This document shows positions 59,316 through 64,000 of a stretch of DNA of 64,000 bases, in pieces. Origin of the DNA: UBA1672 sp050633645. Lineage in GTDB: Bacteria; Pseudomonadota; Alphaproteobacteria; Micavibrionales; Micavibrionaceae. The notes under the pieces were generated by a model. It worked only from the letters and a program-made list of their open reading frames with translations, was not told where the DNA came from and did no database searches. The stretch is taken from assembly GCA_050633645.1 (NCBI GenBank), contig JBOEGX010000002.1:806001-870000 (forward strand), read 5' to 3'. Every line of letters starts with the position of its first letter. Position 1 is the first letter of the stretch. The translations under genes were made by a program, and so were the position numbers.

Positions 59316-60011
59316 TTACCGCGCCATCAAAACATGAAAATAATGCAGGCTTCCATCGCTTGTGCATTCAACGCATCCACGCGTTGAGGGTTTAATTGAA
59401 AACCCGGCCGTAACAACTGTATTGGGGGAGCTATCGAATTGCGTTCCATTATCAAATCGCGCACTAGCACCAGTATTAATGCAGGTTGAGCTATCCTGTG
59501 GCTGGGCGCTATACCCAATCATTTCATTAGCTTGATCGCAAAATGCGCTTGTAACATTCGGTAGCACAGCAATAAGGTCAGCTTCGTCAGAGCCAACTTC
59601 AGGCAGGGCAGTGTTGCCATAAAATTCCCAGGAACTTCCATCATTAATGCCATCTGGAGCCATTTTATATGTTGCATTGCCGCCATCGCGATGAAATAGC
59701 TGATCGCTTTTATCGGTGTCGGCGCTCAAATCACCATAATCAGAATTGGCATTGGGGTGTGCAAATCGAATATCGCTCTCACTCAAACCGTTTTGCATGA
59801 TGAACATAATGCCACTTTCTAATTCGCTGGTGTAGCGCTGTATTTCTGTAACCCGTAGAATCAATGTCTCATCATCAATATTTGCATTCTTATTTGATGA
59901 GCCACTAATCGCCGCGGTGAGAGCGCCTATTAGTGCTATTGCCAGCAATATAATGACAAGCACATTGCCGTTTTCATTGTTTATCGCATTGTGAACATTT
60001 GATGTGAGCAT
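59316..60011 (-). CDS. Atypical type IV pilin-like protein 3, outside the main cluster
   Basis: 231 residues. Leader ends NNENG, then NVLVIILLAIALIGALTAAI, again a pilin helix without Glu at mature position 5. It is a homologue of the protein at 14610: GGNATYKMAPDGIND, SWEFYGNTALPEVGSDEADL and SLHYFHVLMAR correspond to segments there. The Cys pattern FCDQANEMIG and GCVECTSDG differs. It lies apart from the pilus block, between FlgO-like lipoproteins and a D,D-carboxypeptidase. It is probably processed by the same peptidase and may be an alternative subunit. Confidence 0.65.
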   Translation of the reverse strand: MLTSNVHNAINNENGNVLVIILLAIALIGALTAAISGSSNKNANIDDETLILRVTEIQRYTSELESGIMFIMQNGLSESDIRFAHPNANSDYGDLSADTDKSDQLFHRDGGNATYKMAPDGINDGSSWEFYGNTALPEVGSDEADLIAVLPNVTSAFCDQANEMIGYSAQPQDSSTCINTGASARFDNGTQFDSSPNTVVTAGFSIKPSTRGCVECTSDGSLHYFHVLMAR

Positions 60012-60017
60012 GAAAAA

Positions 60018-61496
60018 TTAATCCGATTGTGGAGAGATAACAACGCAGTCGCTAATGATGCGGCAGGCTTCTTTTGCTGCGACTTTGGTGTAGCCCTGTA
60101 TGCGTGCGCGATAAATCCACCCATTTTCAGTTTGTAATGGCGCGATGGTGGCTTTTCCGCCTTTGAACGCAAGGGGTAGGGCTTTCATGCTGCGTGCCAG
60201 TTGCTTATTGGTGCTCTCACGTGAAGAAAATGCACCAACTTGTATGGCCCATGATCCATCGGCGGAAGGGGCGTAATAGGCGGCTTGTTTTGTGGGTTCA
60301 GGCGTTGGGATAAGTGTTGCAGTTTGATCGTTACTATCAAATATATAAGACGGTATCTTTTCGCCAAGCTGCGCGGAGATAGAGATAAGGCCTGTCTCAA
60401 TACGGCTTCGAATAGATGCATCATAATCACCTTCACCGATCATGCGGTTGAAAACTGAATCCTGTGCCATTGCATCAAGCATCGCCCATCGCGACCAATT
60501 CGTTGTTTTAACGGGAGTATCGTTATTTGGCAAAACAGGCAAAGCGTTATCATTTGCTGCGAGTTTTATGTCTGATATTGGCGCAATGCCAAAATGGGGT
60601 TTGCGTCCTGGGGTGGGAACCAACGACGCAACGCTAATTTCCCCAATTTTATTAAACCCGTGATCAAGAAGTTTTTCCATACGCGCATTGCGTGATCGTC
60701 CGGTTTTACCGCCAAACACTACACCAATAATGCGGCGGTTATTTCGCTTTGCGGATGCGACAAGGTTAAAGCCAGAGGCAGCAATATAACCAGTTTTCAT
60801 TCCATCCATTCCTGCATAAGTGTCCATAAGGCGGTTATGCCCCCGATAGGTCTTCCCCTGATAGGTGAACTCTTTTACAGCGAAATAATGATAATAACTG
60901 TGGTAATTGATGATGAGTGTACGGGCAAGCTTTGCCATATCTCTGGCGGTACTAATTTGCTTTGGATCATGAAGCCCTGATGCGTTTTTAAAACGAGTTC
61001 TGCTCATCCCGATTTTGCGAGCCTTTGTTGTCATCATATTTGCAAAGCGTTCCTCTGACCCTCCGATTTTCTCGGCAACAGCAACTGCAATGTCATTGGC
61101 GGATTTTGTAACAAGGGCGTGTATGGCATCTTTGACTTTAATGGTTTCCCCCGGTTTCAGGCCAAGTTTACTGGGGACCATGCTTGCCGCATGCTCAGAA
61201 ATACGGATACGGCTGTGCATGCGAAGTTTTCCTTGCTCTAATGCGTCAAATAGCATGAGCAAGGTCATCATTTTTGTAAGAGAGGCGGGGTGCAATCGTT
61301 TATTCGCATTTTTTGTATAAAGTATAAGACCCGTATCCGAATCCATTACAAAAGCGGAATATTTTTCAGGATAAACCTCGTCCTTCGCGTAAGCTGGAAC
61401 TAACGAAGATATGGTAAAAACAAAAAGCGTGAGCATAAAAAGGAAGGCGCTTTTTTTTACGCCAAGACGCCTGAAAATACATGTCGTGTTCACCAT
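60018..61496 (-). CDS. D-alanyl-D-alanine carboxypeptidase (S11) with SPOR domain
   Basis: Periplasmic penicillin-binding protein trimming peptidoglycan stem peptides. After a signal peptide (FLFMLTLFVFTISSLVPAYA), motifs are SLTK in HPASLTKMMTLLM, SxN as SANDIAVAVAEKIGG, and KTG in GMKTGYIAASGF. A linker of ~150 residues leads to a C-terminal SPOR domain (WAIQVGAFSSRESTNKQLA) that binds denuded glycan at the septum. The ATG at 61496 puts the signal peptide near the N-terminus; an in-frame start at 61580 adds 28 residues. Confidence 0.92.
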   Translation of the reverse strand: MVNTTCIFRRLGVKKSAFLFMLTLFVFTISSLVPAYAKDEVYPEKYSAFVMDSDTGLILYTKNANKRLHPASLTKMMTLLMLFDALEQGKLRMHSRIRISEHAASMVPSKLGLKPGETIKVKDAIHALVTKSANDIAVAVAEKIGGSEERFANMMTTKARKIGMSRTRFKNASGLHDPKQISTARDMAKLARTLIINYHSYYHYFAVKEFTYQGKTYRGHNRLMDTYAGMDGMKTGYIAASGFNLVASAKRNNRRIIGVVFGGKTGRSRNARMEKLLDHGFNKIGEISVASLVPTPGRKPHFGIAPISDIKLAANDNALPVLPNNDTPVKTTNWSRWAMLDAMAQDSVFNRMIGEGDYDASIRSRIETGLISISAQLGEKIPSYIFDSNDQTATLIPTPEPTKQAAYYAPSADGSWAIQVGAFSSRESTNKQLARSMKALPLAFKGGKATIAPLQTENGWIYRARIQGYTKVAAKEACRIISDCVVISPQSD

Positions 61497-61619
61497 AGTA
61501 TGCTCTCGGAAAAGTCTAAGTATTTCAGATACGCTCCCAATATCTGAATCGAAAATATTATAGCTGAAATCGTAAGTCATGTCTATTTTTCAAGGGGATC
61601 AATCCTAAAAAAATAATTG

Positions 61620-61738
61620 TTGTGCACCGCACAAAAAACTTGACGGGCATATCTTGAATATGTATTTATACACTTGGGTATTGTGCATCGCAAAATTTTT
61701 TGTTATTTTGTGTATGAAATATTGCTTGCCTTGCACAA
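61620..61738 (+). promoter_or_regulatory. Three TGC-N3-GCA palindromes upstream of the phasin gene (PhaR-like operators)
   Basis: TTGTGC-ACC-GCACAA at 61620-61634 is a perfect dyad. TTGTGC-ATC-GCAAAA at 61681-61695 and TTGC-CTT-GCACAA at 61726-61738 are close relatives. PhaR repressors of alphaproteobacteria bind CTGC-N3/4-GCAG-type dyads before phasin genes. Spacing of about 61 and 45 bases fits repressor multi-site control. The assignment to PhaR is by analogy. Confidence 0.55.
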
Positions 61739-61765
61739 TTCCAAATGAAATTTATGGAGATAATT

Positions 61766-62143
61766 ATGACCAAAACATCAAATCAATTTGATACCTTTTT
61801 TAAGGAAACGAGTGATTTTGGCGCAAACTATTCCGAAGCTTGCACAAAATCAGGAACAATTTTAATGAAGGGTATGGAAGACATTGTAACAACAATGGTT
61901 TCTCTTGCTCAAAAATCAGCTGAAAAACAATCGAAATTTATGAAGGACGCGATGAGCTGCAAAACAATAAATGAATTTGCAGAGGCGCAAAATAAAATCG
62001 CGCAAACAGGTTTCGATGATTTCATGAGTGGTGCAACAAAAATTTCTGAAATCAGTGTAAAAGCTTTAACGGATGGCGTAGAGCCTGTAAGCGCTCAGGT
62101 CACTAAAGTGATGGAAAAAGCTACGAAATCTATGGCTGCTTAG
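61766..62143 (+). CDS. Phasin-family protein
   Basis: 125 residues, helical and amphipathic: FKETSDFGANYSEACTKSGT, MEDIVTTMVSLAQKSAEKQS and AQNKIAQTGFDDFMSGATK. This is the phasin signature of long helices coating polyhydroxyalkanoate granules. The ATG at 61766 (MTKTSNQF) is used; an earlier ATG at 61745 is out of family. A terminator follows the gene at 62169. No PHA synthase is in the window, so granule association is inferred. Confidence 0.85.
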   Translation: MTKTSNQFDTFFKETSDFGANYSEACTKSGTILMKGMEDIVTTMVSLAQKSAEKQSKFMKDAMSCKTINEFAEAQNKIAQTGFDDFMSGATKISEISVKALTDGVEPVSAQVTKVMEKATKSMAA

Positions 62144-62168
62144 TTACTGTAAGCCTTTAAATAATGTA

Positions 62169-62197
62169 AAGCCACTCCGCTTTGGGGTGGCTTTTTT
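62169..62197 (+). terminator. Rho-independent terminator after the phasin gene
   Basis: A ten-base stem (AAGCCACTCC with GGGGTGGCTT, one G-T pair) and a five-base loop (GCTTT) run directly into six T. It ends the phasin transcript and abuts the convergent hydrolase gene (stop at 62199), so it may also work as a bidirectional terminator. Confidence 0.85.
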
Positions 62198-62198
62198 G

Positions 62199-63050
62199 TC
62201 ATTTTCTTTTCTGGGCAAAGAGCCACGCCCAAATCTTTTTAGAGTACAAGGATTTATACGCACAATCATGCTTCATGTATTGAATCTCTTTATAGGAAAT
62301 GTTTCCGCCAGTCTCTTCGATGTTTTTAACAAGTTTTTGTGTTTCGATTGTTGGGTATGTGATGTTGCTATCTCCAGTCATGATGAGGATGGGTGTCTTT
62401 GAAATATTAGTGGTTTTGTTTTGATCCCAGTCGGGGCTGTGTGCGATTGCTGCAGCAAAAAGATCAGGTCGCTTATCAAGCGCGCTTAATGCTCCTGTCG
62501 CTCCATGACCACATCCCACAATGTAGATTCTCTGTGTATCAATGGGGTATTCCCTAACTATGTCTTCGGCGAGTTTCAGAACGGCATGAAGGCTGTGTTG
62601 TTGTGTTGTTGTGCGGTGATATCCCCATAGAAAGTCTTTTGGGAGTTTGGGCGCGATGCTGAATGCGGGGAATTTAATTTTATATGTATTATGGTAGGCG
62701 GCGCTATAGGAGGGGGAATCGGTGTCGGATAAATGTATGATGAGCGGGAATTTCAGATTCTCTGGCCAGGGCTTGGCTGGTGCCTGTATCATATATTCCA
62801 AATCTATCGCAGATAAGTCTGATGAATCAGCAGATGCAGATTTATAATGTTCGGATGAGTAATCCTTGTATACTTTTGCACTGGGACTATTTTTGCCGCT
62901 AGCATGATCACTGGCATCGGTAAGTAGTTTTTTTAAAAAAGGGTCTGATGAGGCAAGTTGCGCATCTGGTGCAACATCCCTTAATAAAAAATAAGGAATA
63001 ACGAAGAAAATCGGTAGCACCAAAAGCAATATTATGAGCTTTATGTTCAT
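62199..63050 (-). CDS. Alpha/beta-hydrolase-like protein with a missing nucleophile serine
   Basis: 283 residues from the ATG at 63050 (an ATG at 63068 adds six). A signal-anchor (LIILLLVLPIFFVIPYFLL) precedes an alpha/beta-hydrolase fold. Numbering from the 63068 start, the elbow reads YIVGCGHGATGALSAL: Gly187 replaces the usual Ser. The acid Asp233 (MTGDSNITYP) and His267 (MKHDCAYKS) remain. The fold resembles PHA depolymerase or esterase-D types. Activity is thus doubtful. It is convergent to the phasin gene. Confidence 0.75.
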   Translation of the reverse strand: MNIKLIILLLVLPIFFVIPYFLLRDVAPDAQLASSDPFLKKLLTDASDHASGKNSPSAKVYKDYSSEHYKSASADSSDLSAIDLEYMIQAPAKPWPENLKFPLIIHLSDTDSPSYSAAYHNTYKIKFPAFSIAPKLPKDFLWGYHRTTTQQHSLHAVLKLAEDIVREYPIDTQRIYIVGCGHGATGALSALDKRPDLFAAAIAHSPDWDQNKTTNISKTPILIMTGDSNITYPTIETQKLVKNIEETGGNISYKEIQYMKHDCAYKSLYSKKIWAWLFAQKRK

Positions 63051-63192
63051 ATAAGGAAATCCATTCATATATTTTGAGTAAGAATTTTTTAAACATATAG
63101 AGACATTTAAGTCAAAGTATTATTGGGCGATGTTGGGATTATGATGAATATAGGTTTGCTTATAAATGCGGAGTTATTTATAACCGTAAATC

Positions 63193-63816
63193 ATGTATAT
63201 ATCTTTTGAAAAGGCGGTAAGTGATATCATCAAGGCGGGCAATCGTCTTGACGCAATGCAACTCGCCCCTGCCACCAGTGGCAATTACTCTATGCGCACG
63301 GGTGAAGATGAAATGGCGATCACCGTATCTGGTGCGCATAAGGGACAATTGCAGCCGAGCCAAATTATGCGCGCAAAACTGGATGGCACGCCCATTGATG
63401 ATAAAAAACCATCCGCAGAAACATTACTGCATTGTGTCCTGTATAAGATGTTTCCAGATTGTAACGCGATTTTGCACACTCATTCTGTTGCCAATACAGT
63501 TCTGACCCGCTTTATGGACAGGGCGGAATATCTTGAGTTATCAGGTTATGAAATGCTAAAAGCATATAATGGAGTTGAGACACATAATTGCTCCGTGCGC
63601 TTGCCAATTTTCGATAATACGCAAGACATGAATGATTTATCGATACGTGTTGAGGAAATGCTGCAAAAGAATCCAAATATCCCTGCTTACATGATACGTG
63701 CCCATGGCATTTATGGGTGGGGAAAGGATATGGCAGAGGCCGAACGTGTGATCGAGGCCACAGAAATGATGCTATCTTGTGAGCTAAATATGAAACAAAT
63801 AAAAGGAGCTGTGTAG
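63193..63816 (+). CDS. mtnB: Methylthioribulose-1-phosphate dehydratase
   Basis: Class II aldolase-fold zinc enzyme of the methionine salvage pathway. Its substrate signature is LAPATSGNYSMR. Zinc ligands are in AILHTHSVANTVL and RAHGIYGWGKD; LSGYEMLKAYNGVETH also matches MtnB. Length is 207 residues. mtnD follows after a single base, giving an mtnBD unit. The upstream 140 bases show no riboswitch I can recognise. Confidence 0.92.
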   Translation: MYISFEKAVSDIIKAGNRLDAMQLAPATSGNYSMRTGEDEMAITVSGAHKGQLQPSQIMRAKLDGTPIDDKKPSAETLLHCVLYKMFPDCNAILHTHSVANTVLTRFMDRAEYLELSGYEMLKAYNGVETHNCSVRLPIFDNTQDMNDLSIRVEEMLQKNPNIPAYMIRAHGIYGWGKDMAEAERVIEATEMMLSCELNMKQIKGAV

Positions 63817-63817
63817 G

Positions 63818-64000
63818 ATGAGCCGCTTAACGATCTATCCTGATAACCAACCTGATAATGTCATCCTTGATTCGCAAGATGGTACGATCATCGCAAGCGA
63901 AATGGACGCGATCGGTGTACGGTTCGAGCGTTGGAAAACGAAAGATCCATTGCCAGAGGGAGCAAATGACGATGATGTGATGGCCGCCTATGCGAATGAC
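63818..64000 (+). CDS. mtnD: Acireductone dioxygenase, N-terminal part
   Basis: Fe/Ni-dependent enzyme that cleaves acireductone in the methionine salvage pathway. Only the first 61 residues lie in the window (MSRLTIYPDNQPDNVILDSQ, then AIGVRFERWKTKDPLPEG), which match the ARD N-terminus, including VRFERW. The metal-binding cupin lies beyond the right edge. It starts one base after mtnB with AAAAGGAG upstream. Confidence 0.9.
   Translation, partial: MSRLTIYPDNQPDNVILDSQDGTIIASEMDAIGVRFERWKTKDPLPEGANDDDVMAAYAND

Noticed and set aside
1..64000. CRISPR array, tRNA, rRNA, insertion sequence or prophage
   Set aside because: No regularly spaced repeats, transposase, integrase or tRNA cloverleaf was seen on either strand.

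Overview
The window reads as a compact chromosomal segment of an alphaproteobacterium with moderate GC. Family-level evidence comes from ATP12-type F1-ATPase chaperone, DUF1489 and DUF3035 proteins, an NADH-linked sdhCDAB block, a phasin, a DUF692/DUF2282 bufferin operon, HldE (hence a heptose-containing LPS) and the plsY-dprA-topA order. A Micavibrio-like or other deep alphaproteobacterial lineage is my guess, not something the sequence proves. No rRNA, tRNA, insertion sequence, prophage or CRISPR array was seen. Genes are tightly packed, with many 4-base start/stop overlaps and convergent genes whose stop codons touch.

Layout. 1-5.7 kb (minus): pyrB-plsY-dprA-topA and a threonine aldolase fragment. 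5.8-16.1 kb: a type IVb pilus or pilus-like export system: a divergent prepilin peptidase, a receiver protein, a secretin lipoprotein, a periplasmic protein with ASH-like repeats and a PilP-like end, an ATPase, a polytopic platform protein, two bitopic GspL/GspM-like proteins and two atypical pilins. A soluble hybrid kinase (minus, 16.1-18.0 kb) closes the block. 18-33 kb: asd, an orphan AbiEii-like protein, sdhCDAB, nadA-nadC, rarA, a DMT exporter, crcB, rluC, an AsmA-like protein and an ATP12 chaperone. 33-47 kb (minus): a membrane-embedded spermidine-synthase-like protein, mutL, a pentapeptide-repeat protein, pgi, an M16 peptidase pair (one active, one dead), a DUF3035 lipoprotein, lspA and bufABC. 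47-64 kb: ribF, an AEC transporter, a possible structured RNA, ileS, a lipase, a LapG-like protease, hldE, small unknowns, FlgO-like lipoproteins, a third atypical pilin, a SPOR D,D-carboxypeptidase, a phasin with three TGC-N3-GCA palindromes, a hydrolase lacking its nucleophile, and mtnB-mtnD.

The strongest lead is the gene at 54572-55528. Its cytoplasmic N-terminus carries two 24-residue motifs 5 residues apart, the layout described for the c-di-GMP-binding MshEN domain. A membrane segment and a LapG-type Cys-His-Asp protease follow. This suggests a one-protein c-di-GMP-controlled periplasmic protease that would not need a separate LapD. Other leads are the pilus machine with its ASH/PilP-like component and its scattered family of E5-less pilins, a Fur-box-controlled small cysteine protein, and the bufferin operon.
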